Shown one piece after another: positions 1 through 11,235 of a stretch of DNA of 64,000 bases; the stretch's first letter is position 1; every line of letters starts with the position of its first letter. The stretch comes from Alteromonas sp. a30 (GTDB lineage Bacteria > Pseudomonadota > Gammaproteobacteria > Enterobacterales > Alteromonadaceae): contig NZ_JABEPE010000017.1 of NCBI RefSeq assembly GCF_026788005.1, positions 19,649 to 83,648 on the forward strand, given 5' to 3'. The translations under genes and the position numbers were made by a program. The notes under the pieces are model-generated. The model was not told the origin of the DNA. It made no database searches and saw only the letters and a program-made list of their open reading frames with translations.

Positions 1-497
1 TAAGGAATGAAATTACGCACATATTTCAAGCGTTTAGTCGCAAATTGCTCAATAATGTCTTCCGGTAGATGTTGCAGCACTAAGCGCCCATCGGACACAC
101 TTAACTCACCGCCTTCTTCAGCAGGCTTAATGCAATAAAAAAATTGTTTTAACGGCCACTTGGTAGTGTGTGCCGCTTCGTTGTGATAGTGAATGGTAAG
201 TGAAGCGGTATAAGGCGTAGCGTTATAGAGCTTTTTGCTATTCGAACGCTGCGGTAAGTCGCCATATCCGCTGTATAAATCTGGACTGATTGTTGAAGCC
301 AATGCTTCAAACTTAGCCATTGAATCGATACCAAAATTTTTGAACAACACCGACCCATGCTTTAATACCTTGTCCCGAATGTATTCGCGGTTAGTGGCTA
401 CCCATTCTTGAAAATCGAAATTGTCCGTTTCTGCTTCGAACACGACAGGAAACTGTTTCTCGGGATACAACACACTTTCTTTTACGTTAGTTTGCAT
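1..497 (-). CDS. TauD/TfdA (SyrP-like) Fe(II)/2-oxoglutarate dioxygenase, partial
   Basis: Reading leftward from ATG 497 the frame stays open to base 1, so only the N-terminal 165 residues are present. A GGAAAA ribosome site precedes the ATG. The protein has the layout of the TauD/TfdA oxygenases found in peptide-synthetase clusters: a conserved 'HGSVLFKNFGI' stretch near residue 47 and an iron-binding HxE motif (His105-Asn-Glu107). This is followed by 'FFYCIKPAEEGGELSVSDGR' near residue 120. The distal iron histidine and the 2-oxoglutarate arginine lie beyond the edge. The family hydroxylates amino-acid side chains, often on carrier-bound substrates; the substrate here is unknown. A type II thioesterase nearby supports a natural-product context (inference). 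Confidence 0.8.
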   Translation of the reverse strand, partial: MQTNVKESVLYPEKQFPVVFEAETDNFDFQEWVATNREYIRDKVLKHGSVLFKNFGIDSMAKFEALASTISPDLYSGYGDLPQRSNSKKLYNATPYTASLTIHYHNEAAHTTKWPLKQFFYCIKPAEEGGELSVSDGRLVLQHLPEDIIEQFATKRLKYVRNFIP

Positions 498-958
498 GGG
501 GTTTTCCTACAATCTAAATCAATTTACGCAGCTCTTTTTCGATAAACGATCTAGCTACAACTAAAACCATATTGATGTTCTTAACTATTCAAAATAAAAC
601 ATCAAAAACACAAAAAATTTAATTTATATTTCATTAAATCATATAGTTAAATCATAATCTGGCAGCTATAAGATAAGAAAAAACAGACTATTTCAGGTCA
701 TTGCTATTTCAAATTTCTGGAGCCTATAATACCCTGAGGACAAAAAATGATACCCACACATATCAAACACTGTGTGTCTAAATTTGTCAACCATAGAGAG
801 AACTTTAGTTGCCTTAAAGGTAATTTTTGAGCTTAGCAACTTAGCTGCTTGTAAAACCCGTTCTAGATCAAATAAATTAATGATAATTAACGATATTAAT
901 GTTTTTTAGCTACGTATTTTACAACAACGTAAAAATGGCAATTTATTAACAATGGGAC
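498..958. promoter_or_regulatory. AT-rich divergent intergenic region
   Basis: About 460 bases with no credible gene, lying between the leftward dioxygenase and the rightward peptidase. It must hold both promoters. A Fur-like half site (GATAAT near 882, followed by an imperfect second half up to 900) is the only motif worth naming; no clear -35/-10 pair could be assigned. Confidence 0.4.
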
Positions 959-964
959 ATGAAA

Positions 965-3022
965 ATGACTAAAGCACCAGCAGTAGAAAAACGCCCCTAT
1001 GCACTTGAGTTTGGTGGAAAAACAAGAGTGGATAACTATTACTGGATGCGAGATGATGAACGTCAGGACGAGGTCGTTTTAGCTCATTTAGAAAACGAAA
1101 ATAAATACATGGAAAGTGTGCTTGCTAAAACCGAAAGTTTTCAAGATATTCTCTTCCAAGAATTCATTCAACGCTTTCAAACCGACGAAGCATCTGTTCC
1201 GTTTAAACGTGGCCAATATTGGTACATTTCACGGTACGTAACCGGTAAAAACTTTCAGGTTCACTATCGTAAAACCAGTGAAAATGCCGAAAGCGAACAA
1301 GTGGTCTTAGATGAAAATGCCGAAGCCGAAAACAAAGATTATTTTCGCTGTGCTCATTGGAAAATCAGCCCAAACGAAGAAATGGTGGCGTTTTCGGAAG
1401 ATGTGGTTGGGCGTAACACCTTTAACATTCGCGTTAAAAATATTGAAACGGGTGAAGTGGTTGACGACGCCATTACCGGCACAAACGGCGATGTTGAGTG
1501 GGCAAACGACAACAAAACCTTGTTTTATATTCAGCGCGATCCACAAACGCTATTAGCCTACAAAGTGATGCGCCATACTCTGGGCACACCACAATCGGAA
1601 GATTGCGTGGTATACCAAGAGCAAGACAAATCCTTCACCACGTTTTTAAGCAAAACCCGCGACAATTCCACCCTTGTCATCACCCATCACAGCACCATCA
1701 CCAAAGGCTGCTCTATTTTATCGGCGGACGAACCAAGCGCAGAGGTAAAGCCCTTTATCGCTTTAGCGCCACATCATGAATACAGTTTTCAGCGTTTAGG
1801 CGATGAATTTTACATTCGCACTAATTGGAACGCGCCTAATTTTAGAATGATGAAAGTGGCAGTAAGTGAGCATCACGACCAAACACAATGGCAAGCACTT
1901 ACTCAACCTTCAGATACGGTATTTATTCAAGATTTTACCGTGCTGAACGGCTATTTAGTGCTTCACGAACGCGACAATGGGCGCACACGCGTTCGGGTGC
2001 TATCGTTGGAAAGCCAACAATTCACTGCCATCGAATTTGACGAGCAAGATTACGTGGTGTGGTTGCAGGACAACTACGACGTAAACAATCACTTTGTACG
2101 CCTGATGTACACCAGCTTGACCACTCCGTTTACGGTGTACGACATTGATTTAGCCAGCGGCGAAAAAACCTTAAAACAGCAAGAGCAAATTTTTGGGGAT
2201 TTTCATCCTGACAATTACACCTGCGAGCGCTTGCATATTCGTGTGCGTGATGGCGTAGAAGTGCCGGTTTCCTTGGTTTACAAACAAAGTTTGTTCAATA
2301 AAGATGGCTCCAATCCGCTTCTGATTAGCGGCTATGGGGCCTATGGTTCCACCAGCGACCCCATTTTCCGACCCGATCGTTTGTCGTTATTGGATAGAGG
2401 CTTTGTTCACGCCATTGCTCACATTCGCGGTGGCAGCATGTTGGGGCAACACTGGTACGAAGATGGCAAGCTGATGAAGAAAATGAACAGCTTCCACGAT
2501 TTCATTGACGTGACCCAAGCGTTAGTTGAGCAACACTACGTCAATGCCGAAAAACTGTTTGCCGAGGGGGCGAGCGCCGGTGGTTTGTTAGTGGGCGCTT
2601 GCGTTAATCTAGCGCCAACACTTTTTAAAGGAGTCATTGCTCACGTGCCTTTTGTGGATGTGGTTACGACCATTACCGACTCCAGCATTCCGTTAACCAC
2701 TAACGAGTATAATGAATGGGGCGACCCTAACGATCCGAACGCACTGGATTACATGCTGAGTTATTCCCCCTACGATAACGTAAGTGCCAAACCGTACCCC
2801 AATATGTTGATAACAACAGGGTTGCACGACTCACAAGTGCAATATTATGAACCCTGTAAATGGGCGGCAAAACTGCGAGAATATTCCACCAGTAACAACC
2901 CTATTTTGCTGTCGGTGAATATGCATGCGGGCCATTATGGCGAGGCCGGACGTTTTGGTCCGTACAAAACCCTCGCCCGCTCTTATGCCTTTGTGTTTAA
3001 TTTGTTAGGCATTACTGAATAG
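965..3022 (+). CDS. Oligopeptidase B-type S9A peptidase
   Basis: A 685-residue prolyl-oligopeptidase-family serine peptidase. The N-terminal part is the beta-propeller and the C-terminal ~250 residues are the alpha/beta hydrolase. The catalytic triad is visible: Ser537 in GASAGG, Asp622 in 'GLHDSQVQYYEP', His657 in 'MHAGHYGEAGRF', the last two being oligopeptidase B-like signatures. Oligopeptidase B cleaves short peptides after Arg/Lys in the cytoplasm. An ATG at 959 is in frame, but the GGGA at 954-957 is spaced for the ATG at 965, so I prefer 965. It lies 21 bases before the thioesterase, probably in one operon. The context could mean processing of, or resistance to, a peptide product, but a housekeeping role is equally possible. 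Confidence 0.9.
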   Translation: MTKAPAVEKRPYALEFGGKTRVDNYYWMRDDERQDEVVLAHLENENKYMESVLAKTESFQDILFQEFIQRFQTDEASVPFKRGQYWYISRYVTGKNFQVHYRKTSENAESEQVVLDENAEAENKDYFRCAHWKISPNEEMVAFSEDVVGRNTFNIRVKNIETGEVVDDAITGTNGDVEWANDNKTLFYIQRDPQTLLAYKVMRHTLGTPQSEDCVVYQEQDKSFTTFLSKTRDNSTLVITHHSTITKGCSILSADEPSAEVKPFIALAPHHEYSFQRLGDEFYIRTNWNAPNFRMMKVAVSEHHDQTQWQALTQPSDTVFIQDFTVLNGYLVLHERDNGRTRVRVLSLESQQFTAIEFDEQDYVVWLQDNYDVNNHFVRLMYTSLTTPFTVYDIDLASGEKTLKQQEQIFGDFHPDNYTCERLHIRVRDGVEVPVSLVYKQSLFNKDGSNPLLISGYGAYGSTSDPIFRPDRLSLLDRGFVHAIAHIRGGSMLGQHWYEDGKLMKKMNSFHDFIDVTQALVEQHYVNAEKLFAEGASAGGLLVGACVNLAPTLFKGVIAHVPFVDVVTTITDSSIPLTTNEYNEWGDPNDPNALDYMLSYSPYDNVSAKPYPNMLITTGLHDSQVQYYEPCKWAAKLREYSTSNNPILLSVNMHAGHYGEAGRFGPYKTLARSYAFVFNLLGITE

Positions 3023-3043
3023 TACGCCAACAGGGAGATTTTG

Positions 3044-3796
3044 ATGTCGAATAATTGGTTTGTTGTTTCGAAACCGCGCCCACAGGCACAATTGCGTCTA
3101 ATTTGCTTTCCCTATGCTGGCGGCAATGCCAACACCTTTGGGCAATGGAGCGATACCTTGTACAACAATGTTGAGGTGGTCGCGATTCAACCGCCGGGCC
3201 GAGCAAACCGTTTATCTGAGCCCGCTTTCGATAATATGCAAGATTTAGTCGATGCATTGATGCAGCATTTTCCAAGCGTGTTGGATAAGCCGTATATGTT
3301 ATTTGGTCACAGCATGGGCGCGCGCGTGGCGTTTGAAGTGCTATTAGCTTGCGTTGAACGTGATTTACCGTTACCGAAACATTTTATTGCTTCTGGCAGC
3401 CGCGCGGTGCAAATCCCTGATTTAGATAAATTAACGACGGGCCTTTCTGATGATGCTTTTATTGAGCGTTTGCGCGATCTAGAAGGCACGCCAGAAGTGT
3501 TATTGCAAAACGCGGAGCTAATGGAGTTGTTTTTGCCTTTGTTACGAGCGGAATTTACGTTGTCGGAATCGTATCGTTTTGAAGGGGATGTGCAGTTGGA
3601 TGTGCCTTTAACGGTGTTTGGTGGCGTTGAGGATTCGGGGGTGGATAAGGATCGTTTGCTCGCGTGGCAGCAGCATTTTGTGCCTGAGATGAATTTGAGC
3701 ATGTTCCCCGGTGGGCACTTTTTCTTGGAGCATGAGCAGAAGTTGGTGCTTGAGCGTTTGAATCAGATCTTTACCCGTTATTTTGCAGCGAATTAG
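3044..3796 (+). CDS. Type II thioesterase (NRPS/PKS editing)
   Basis: A 250-residue alpha/beta hydrolase of the GrsT/RifR type. It has the N-terminal 'FPYAGGNANTFGQW' signature, nucleophile Ser90 in GHSMG, an Asp in 'GGVEDSGVD' and the general base His225 in 'PGGHFFLEHE'. Such stand-alone thioesterases hydrolyse mis-primed acyl or aminoacyl groups from carrier proteins of non-ribosomal peptide or polyketide synthases. ATG 3044 is chosen over the in-frame TTG 3041 because GGGAG at 3033-3037 is spaced correctly for it. No synthetase is in the window, so the assembly line must lie left of base 1 or elsewhere. A MITE-like repeat starts 6 bases after the stop. Confidence 0.9.
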   Translation: MSNNWFVVSKPRPQAQLRLICFPYAGGNANTFGQWSDTLYNNVEVVAIQPPGRANRLSEPAFDNMQDLVDALMQHFPSVLDKPYMLFGHSMGARVAFEVLLACVERDLPLPKHFIASGSRAVQIPDLDKLTTGLSDDAFIERLRDLEGTPEVLLQNAELMELFLPLLRAEFTLSESYRFEGDVQLDVPLTVFGGVEDSGVDKDRLLAWQQHFVPEMNLSMFPGGHFFLEHEQKLVLERLNQIFTRYFAAN

Positions 3797-3802
3797 GCTA
3801 TG

Positions 3803-3922
3803 AGTTACCGGTAGAGATTTATCGCAAACTCGCTGTGAATACTTCCTTGTACGCTGCACATGTAGATTCAAGGGCCGCTTCCCTGCGGCTGAGGGTTTGC
3901 GCTTAATTCTCTACCGTTAACT
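3803..3922. repeat. MITE-like repeat, copy 1
   Basis: A 120-base element bounded by 15-base terminal inverted repeats: left AGTTACCGGTAGAGA (3803-3817), right TCTCTACCGTTAACT (3908-3922), one mismatch. The interior carries a small palindrome around 'CCGCTTCCCTGCGG' and the recurring 'CTGAGGGTTTGCGCTTAATT'. Related copies occur at 4071-4230 (right end), 8233, 10415 and 44369. No coding potential. Confidence 0.8.
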
Positions 3923-3953
3923 TGTTGAATTATTGGTGAATTTCAAGATCAGC

Positions 3954-4230
3954 CAAACGCCAAAAACGATGGCTGCTTCACTTTCGAAAAATCCTAAGCG
4001 CGCTATCTTTGAAAAACACGATGCGCAAGCGCCTTTGAGTAAGTGAAGCAGGCGGCGTTTACACACTGCCCAAACGCCAAAAACGGTGGCTGATTCACTT
4101 TCGAAAAATCCTGAGCGCGCTATCTTTGAAAAACACGATGCGCAAGCGCCTTTGAGTAAGTGAAGCAGGCGGCGTTTACACTCCACTTCCTTGCGGCTGA
4201 GGGTTTGCGCTTAATTCTCTGCCGGTAACT
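3954..4230. repeat. Tandem 117-base duplication ending in a MITE-like right end
   Basis: Two near-identical units begin with CAAACGCCAAAAACG at 3954 and 4071 and run to about 4070 and 4180. They differ at only a few positions. The second unit continues into the same right end as copy 1, with terminal TCTCTGCCGGTAACT at 4216-4230. The unit core, without the duplication, is also in the copy at 8233-8437. An 89-codon frame on the minus strand across both units is a by-product of the repeat. Confidence 0.8.
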
Positions 4231-4240
4231 TGAAAATAAT

Positions 4241-7198
<2,958 letters not shown>

Positions 7199-7495
7199 AA
7201 TCCGTTACACTCCGAAAATAAATTGATGCGTAGGCTAGTTTTGTTTTGCATTTTGGTGCTGTTTTGTTGTGTGGTATTCGTTAGCTTCATTGTTGAAAAG
7301 CACACAAGCGTTAACACTTGAAGGCCAAAGGCATTTGCACTAATACTAACCGCGAGCTTGCCCTGTAAACAAGACTTTAAAGGAAGGTTTTTTATTTGGG
7401 CATTATTAAGAAGGCGCAACCGCTATACCGCATTTAAATAAAGAGAGCCTCGTCATTTTACCCGAGGCTTTTTGTATTAACGCGGTTTACGTTGT
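7199..7495. other. Intergenic region upstream of the Roco gene
   Basis: Holds the presumed Roco promoter on the minus strand and a terminator-like hairpin near its right end (7446-7473). A 77-codon minus-strand frame crosses it without homology or a ribosome site, so I do not call it. Confidence 0.4.
7446..7473. terminator. Hairpin terminator
   Basis: Stem GCCTCG (7447-7452) / CGAGGC (7463-7468), loop of 10, followed by TTTTT on the plus strand. In the minus direction the stem is followed by CTCTCTTT. It lies 23 bases past the stop of the minus-strand small gene at 7496 and is probably its terminator, even though the better T-run is on the plus strand. Confidence 0.6.
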
Positions 7496-7861
7496 TCAGC
7501 CGCGCTTGCGCTGAAATAGGTTAATCGACGCCGCTAACGACAATAACGCTGCAATGGCGGGGTTATGATTTTGTCGGGTTTCATCTTGCCGATATTGCAG
7601 TTCTTCCGCGCTATGAATGAGTGCTTGTTTTTGCGGGTTGGCGGTAATCATCACCTCGCCATTATGCATCACAATGGTGAGCTGCATAAATGGCTCAACG
7701 CCAAATTGTTTTAAGGTTTTCGCATCCAAATGCAAGCCTTCTTCCCCCAGCGCAATATGCTCGATGCGCACGGCATCTAACGACATGGAAATATCCGCTA
7801 CGTTGTTTGCATTTCCCTGTGTATTTGCCGAATTAGTGTGTGTAACATACTCAACAGTCAT
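7496..7861 (-). CDS. Small protein with possible AbrB/SpoVT-like fold
   Basis: A 121-residue soluble protein that I do not recognise by name. Residues about 38-75 ('GLHLDAKTLKQFGVEPFMQL' then 'TIVMHNGEVMITANPQK') follow the swapped-hairpin pattern of AbrB/MazE DNA-binding domains: hydrophobic strand, 'xLxxFGV/IxP', strand, 'NGEVxIxxxP'. The N-terminus is Asn/Thr-rich and the C-terminus ends in a short hydrophobic helix and 'FQRKRG'. GGAGG sits 5 bases before ATG 7861, a very strong ribosome site. It is upstream of, and codirectional with, the Roco GTPase gene, about 300 bases away. A regulator of that gene is a reasonable guess only. Confidence 0.6.
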   Translation of the reverse strand: MTVEYVTHTNSANTQGNANNVADISMSLDAVRIEHIALGEEGLHLDAKTLKQFGVEPFMQLTIVMHNGEVMITANPQKQALIHSAEELQYRQDETRQNHNPAIAALLSLAASINLFQRKRG

Positions 7862-8232
7862 ATGACCTCCATATTAGGTTATGTGATTAGCCAGTCTCGG
7901 GGTGTTGGTGGCACCCCAGATTGGCGCTCATTCGATTGCGTTTGTGTTTGTGTTTACGTTTGTGTTATCCGCTTTTTCTTTTGATTTTCCTGCCTTTTAG
8001 AATCACTTCCAACAACAAAACCACGCCTTTTTACAGAACAAGTATATATCTTCTAAAAGCATAAAATTGCGCATGTAAAGCAGCTTAAAGCTCCTAAATA
8101 AAGTGCGTATAAACAGAAACAAGATAGCCAAAATAATATCACTTAATTAACAAAGAACAGAGCAAAAATACGGCAACGATCAGACTAAAAAGGAATATCA
8201 AAATACTGTTTATTTATACATAATTTGGAGTG

Positions 8233-8437
8233 ATTTACCGATAGAGATTACCGGCAACCAAACGCCAAAAACGATGGCTAATTCACTTTCGAAAAGCAAC
8301 CTTTTCAGGATGAAAAGTCTGAGCGAGCTATCTTTGAAAAACACGATGCGAAAGCGACTTTGAGAAAGTAAAACAGGCAGCGTTTGCACTCCACTTCATG
8401 CGGCTGAGGGTTTGCACCTAATTCTCTACCGGTAATT
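8233..8437. repeat. MITE-like repeat, copy 3
   Basis: A 205-base element: left end ATTTACCGATAGAGA (8233-8247), right end TCTCTACCGGTAATT (8423-8437). The interior contains one copy of the unit duplicated at 3954-4180, with small indels, plus the 'CGGCTGAGGGTTTGCACC' segment. It is degenerate at the left end. Confidence 0.75.
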
Positions 8438-8476
8438 TATTAAATTCTTTTCAACCAACAAAACCGTTGATTTCCC

Positions 8477-8531
8477 AATCGTTCACAAATAATATAAATT
8501 CATGATTCGTGAACAATTCAAGCATGTGAAC
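8477..8531. promoter_or_regulatory. Inverted-repeat operator of the AbiEi-like gene
   Basis: AATCGTTCACAAAT (8477-8490) and ATTCGTGAACAATT (8505-8518) are inverted copies matching at 12 of 14 positions, with centres 28 bases apart. A third GTGAAC half site lies at 8526-8531, 8 bases before the start codon. An AT-rich -10-like AATATAAAT lies between the arms. AbiEi antitoxins are known to autorepress through such inverted repeats; its use here is inferred. Confidence 0.65.
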
Positions 8532-8539
8532 ACCCTAAG

Positions 8540-9553
8540 ATGAAGCCAGACATAACATCACAACAAACAAGTGACTTTGTCATTAAAGCACTGTCGCAAC
8601 TTCCTGCTAGCTTTCGTTTTCAAATATTAGAAGAATGCCCTATTACGAACGCCTTTAGAGACCAGAAAATATCCTTAAAATCGCGCAAAAAGACATGGTA
8701 TTTCGATGTTGCCGTTAAACAAATTCATCGCACATCCTCTTTTAATGTGCTGCTTACTCATGCAGCCGAAAACACCTTGCTAATTTGCAATAAGCTCTCT
8801 GATCACTTGGCTGACTTTGCCGAACAACACCAAATCAACTTTATTGATGAAGCTGGTAATGCGCGTGTGTTTCGCCACGATCTCACCTTGTTTATTTCGG
8901 GGAATAAACTCAAACCTGCCGCCCCTAATTTGGTAAAACAAAAGCTGACTTTTGGAACCGCAAAGCTAATTTTTGTGCTGCTGGTTGATAACAGCGCCTT
9001 ACAGTATTCCTATCGGAAGCTTGCCAAATTAGCGAACATTTCCCTTGGCATGGTGAGCAAGGCCATGAGTTTTCTTGAAAGCGGAGGTTATATTTATCGA
9101 ACCCAATCTCGATATGGGTTTTCAAACGTAAACACGCTAGCGGCTTTGTGGTTAAGTGAATTTTCGACCACGTTACGACCTAAATTAAAAGGGCTGATGT
9201 TGTCTATAAATCAGTCACCAAACGAGATCTCGCTTTCGCCACTGGATGTATGGGGCGGCGAAATGGCAGGCGCACAACTTACGCAAAACTTACAGCCAGA
9301 ACAATTACAATTGTTTACTTTTCAACCCATTCAAGCGGTTATCCACCAGCTAAAGGCAAAGGTTGATGCACAAGGGAACCTTTGGCTTGTTCCGGCCTTT
9401 TGGGGACAAGATTTACAGCTAACGCCTTATGCGAAAGCCCTGTTAAGCGCGGCCGAACTTATCGCTTCCAACGATAGTCGCAACTATGAAATAGCGAGCC
9501 AAATTAATCATGACTACCTACACATTGACGCATTCCCTCAACATCGGCTTTGA
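8540..9553 (+). CDS. AbiEi-like antitoxin/regulator with central winged helix
   Basis: A 337-residue protein of the type annotated as 'type IV toxin-antitoxin AbiEi family antitoxin'. Its N-terminal part (about 20-130) is a restriction-fold-like mixed domain. A winged helix-turn-helix follows at about 145-200 ('YRKLAKLANISLGMVSKAMS', then 'LESGGYIYRT'), and then a C-terminal domain. In the AbiE system the antitoxin represses the operon and counteracts the nucleotidyltransferase toxin without stable contact. It overlaps the next gene by 44 bases, so the two are translationally linked. The upstream inverted repeat supports autoregulation. The placement of the HTH in the middle rather than at the N-terminus means it is a variant of the classical AbiEi. 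Confidence 0.75.
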   Translation: MKPDITSQQTSDFVIKALSQLPASFRFQILEECPITNAFRDQKISLKSRKKTWYFDVAVKQIHRTSSFNVLLTHAAENTLLICNKLSDHLADFAEQHQINFIDEAGNARVFRHDLTLFISGNKLKPAAPNLVKQKLTFGTAKLIFVLLVDNSALQYSYRKLAKLANISLGMVSKAMSFLESGGYIYRTQSRYGFSNVNTLAALWLSEFSTTLRPKLKGLMLSINQSPNEISLSPLDVWGGEMAGAQLTQNLQPEQLQLFTFQPIQAVIHQLKAKVDAQGNLWLVPAFWGQDLQLTPYAKALLSAAELIASNDSRNYEIASQINHDYLHIDAFPQHRL

Positions 9554-10331
9554 ACAGGTTATTCGCGTTATAAAAACCGCCGCCGATGCAACGCAAACAC
9601 CGTTCTTTATTGCAGGAGCCACGGCTAGAGACATTATTCTTCATCATATTTTTGGTCGAAATGCTGGACGCCGCACGCAGGATATTGATACCGCTATTTA
9701 TGTTTCCTCGTGGGAAGAATTTAATGAGATGAAATACGCACTGATTCGTGCAGGTTTAAGCGAAACCCGAGAGATTCAACGATTACGCGATAACGAGAGC
9801 GGCTTGCCCATCGACATTATTCCGTTTGGGCATATTGCCGATAACAATTTTGATGTTTCGTGGCCGCCTGAGCATTGGGTAACGTTATCCATTGCCGGGT
9901 TTCAGGAGGCTTTTGATGCTTCAATAACGGTAGATATTGGCTACGAAACACCTATTCGGGTTGCATCGTTAGCGGGACTAGCATTGTTAAAATTAATAGC
10001 TTGGAACGATAGGCATTTGACGACCGACAAAGATGCATCAGATTTCTTCACCTTGCTGGAACAATACCAAGATATTCATTCGGACAGGCTTTATGAGGAC
10101 TCGATACCCGGCGAAAAGCTCGATTTTGCTCCATTTAGAATGGGCGCATATTTGCTTGGATTTGATACGAAGTTGCTGCTAAACGGCAAGTCTTTTGATC
10201 AATTGCAGAATGTGCAAACGACACTGAGTGAGCGTTTTTTGCAGCAATTAGTTAGGCTTAAACCCGCGCTTTTAGCAGATGATATTACGACATACATTCA
10301 CGACTTTTGGGCCGGATTTCACGCCCAATGA
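9510..10331 (+). CDS. AbiEii-like nucleotidyltransferase
   Basis: A 273-residue nucleotidyltransferase-fold protein. The diagnostic loop GATARD (36-41) and metal-binding DxD (Asp58-Ile-Asp60) are both present, followed by 'LPIDIIPFG' carrying the third acidic residue. 'LAGLALLKLIAWNDR' and 'KDASDFFTLLEQY' match the AbiEii/DUF1814 family. Family members are toxins that transfer nucleotides, in characterised cases to tRNA, and give phage resistance or growth arrest. It begins inside the AbiEi-like gene (44-base overlap), as expected for a module. All catalytic residues are kept, so it is probably active. A remnant and a copy of the MITE-like repeat follow. Confidence 0.75.
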   Translation: MTTYTLTHSLNIGFEQVIRVIKTAADATQTPFFIAGATARDIILHHIFGRNAGRRTQDIDTAIYVSSWEEFNEMKYALIRAGLSETREIQRLRDNESGLPIDIIPFGHIADNNFDVSWPPEHWVTLSIAGFQEAFDASITVDIGYETPIRVASLAGLALLKLIAWNDRHLTTDKDASDFFTLLEQYQDIHSDRLYEDSIPGEKLDFAPFRMGAYLLGFDTKLLLNGKSFDQLQNVQTTLSERFLQQLVRLKPALLADDITTYIHDFWAGFHAQ

Positions 10332-10414
10332 CACGCCAACAATCCTCAAAAAACGAAAGCGAAAGCGAAACAGGCAGCGTTTATCCACTCAGGCCGCTGT
10401 TCTAATGGGCTAAG

Positions 10415-10521
10415 AGTCACCGGTAGCGATTTATCGCAAACTCGCTGTGAATACTTCCATGTACGCTCCGCAGCCGCTTCCCTGCGGCTGAGGGTTTACT
10501 CCTAATTCTCTACAGGTGACT
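10415..10521. repeat. MITE-like repeat, copy 4
   Basis: A 107-base element: left AGTCACCGGTAGCGA (10415-10429), right TCTCTACAGGTGACT (10507-10521). Both ends share the same C-for-T change relative to copy 1 (AGTCAC instead of AGTTAC), keeping their complementarity. A fragment of the longer version's interior precedes it at about 10345-10385. Confidence 0.75.
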
Positions 10522-10557
10522 TGTTGAATTACCTGCAACCGAACTCAAAACGCAACG

Positions 10558-11124
10558 CTATCCAAGAATTTTAGGCGCTACCACCGGCTTATCATCTTTA
10601 AAAAACGGATTCGGCTTGCCTTGACCAGAAAGCTTCCACCACAAAATACGAGACAAAATACGCCACACATAACGACGCTCAGAAAGCGGCAACTTCATTG
10701 AATCGGGAATGCGAGCAGTCGCCCCGCGCAGATTCGCTCGCGCTTGTGGCTGACCCAATTTCGCCTCTTTATCTGTATCCGCAATAAACGAATGAATCAA
10801 GCCCACGAAAGGCTTATCCGGCGACAATGTATTGGCAATTGGCGTATTGCAGCAACCCGCGTACCAGCGATATAACCCCTGTTCAGTTAGGCGCAAACAA
10901 GATACATGCTCTTGTCCTTTCTCAATTTTCACCCGCGCGGGCGAGGCTTGATATATATCCGTGCCACCAAATTCATCCAGCACTGAGTCTTGTTTGTGTA
11001 ACGCCTGAGCAAAGGCTTGGCAATCCTTGCAATAACAACTAACGCGAGTGCCATCTTTCGGGCTCACGTTCAAAATACGGCCTTCAACCTTTTTACATTG
11101 ACATTGTAATAGCACTTCACTCAT
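10558..11124 (-). CDS. DUF6151 / GFA-like zinc protein
   Basis: A 188-residue protein. The cysteine pattern CQC near the N-terminus, 'CYCKDCQAF' and 'GCCNTPIAN' resembles the zinc-binding fold of glutathione-dependent formaldehyde-activating (GFA) enzymes. The sequence fits the DUF6151 group; the reaction is unknown. The start is set at 11124 because GGAGAG lies just upstream of that ATG; a longer in-frame start at 11154 lacks a ribosome site. It is monocistronic and lies between the accessory patch and pldA. Confidence 0.7.
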   Translation of the reverse strand: MSEVLLQCQCKKVEGRILNVSPKDGTRVSCYCKDCQAFAQALHKQDSVLDEFGGTDIYQASPARVKIEKGQEHVSCLRLTEQGLYRWYAGCCNTPIANTLSPDKPFVGLIHSFIADTDKEAKLGQPQARANLRGATARIPDSMKLPLSERRYVWRILSRILWWKLSGQGKPNPFFKDDKPVVAPKILG

Positions 11125-11235
11125 TCGAAACTCTCCATTTTTTGGCAACTTCAATACAAAGCAACAATATAACAGGCCGCCTAAAATTATCGCCTTAATT
11201 TTTTAACGACAGCAACGGTCATCAAAAATAGGTGA

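Larger units (their letters stand above)
7862..8539. other. Long intergenic region with hairpin and repeat
   Basis: Contains a strong hairpin GGGGTG (7899-7904) / CACCCC (7912-7917), whose stem extends outward with a bulge to about 7891-7924. It also has a low-complexity GTTTGT stretch near 7938-7965, the third MITE-like copy (8233-8437) and the promoter/operator of the gene at 8540. No gene seen. Confidence 0.5.

Noticed and set aside
3917..4186. An 89-codon minus-strand frame with two internal repeats
   Set aside because: It is the 117-base tandem unit of a non-coding repeat read in frame; no ribosome site or homology.
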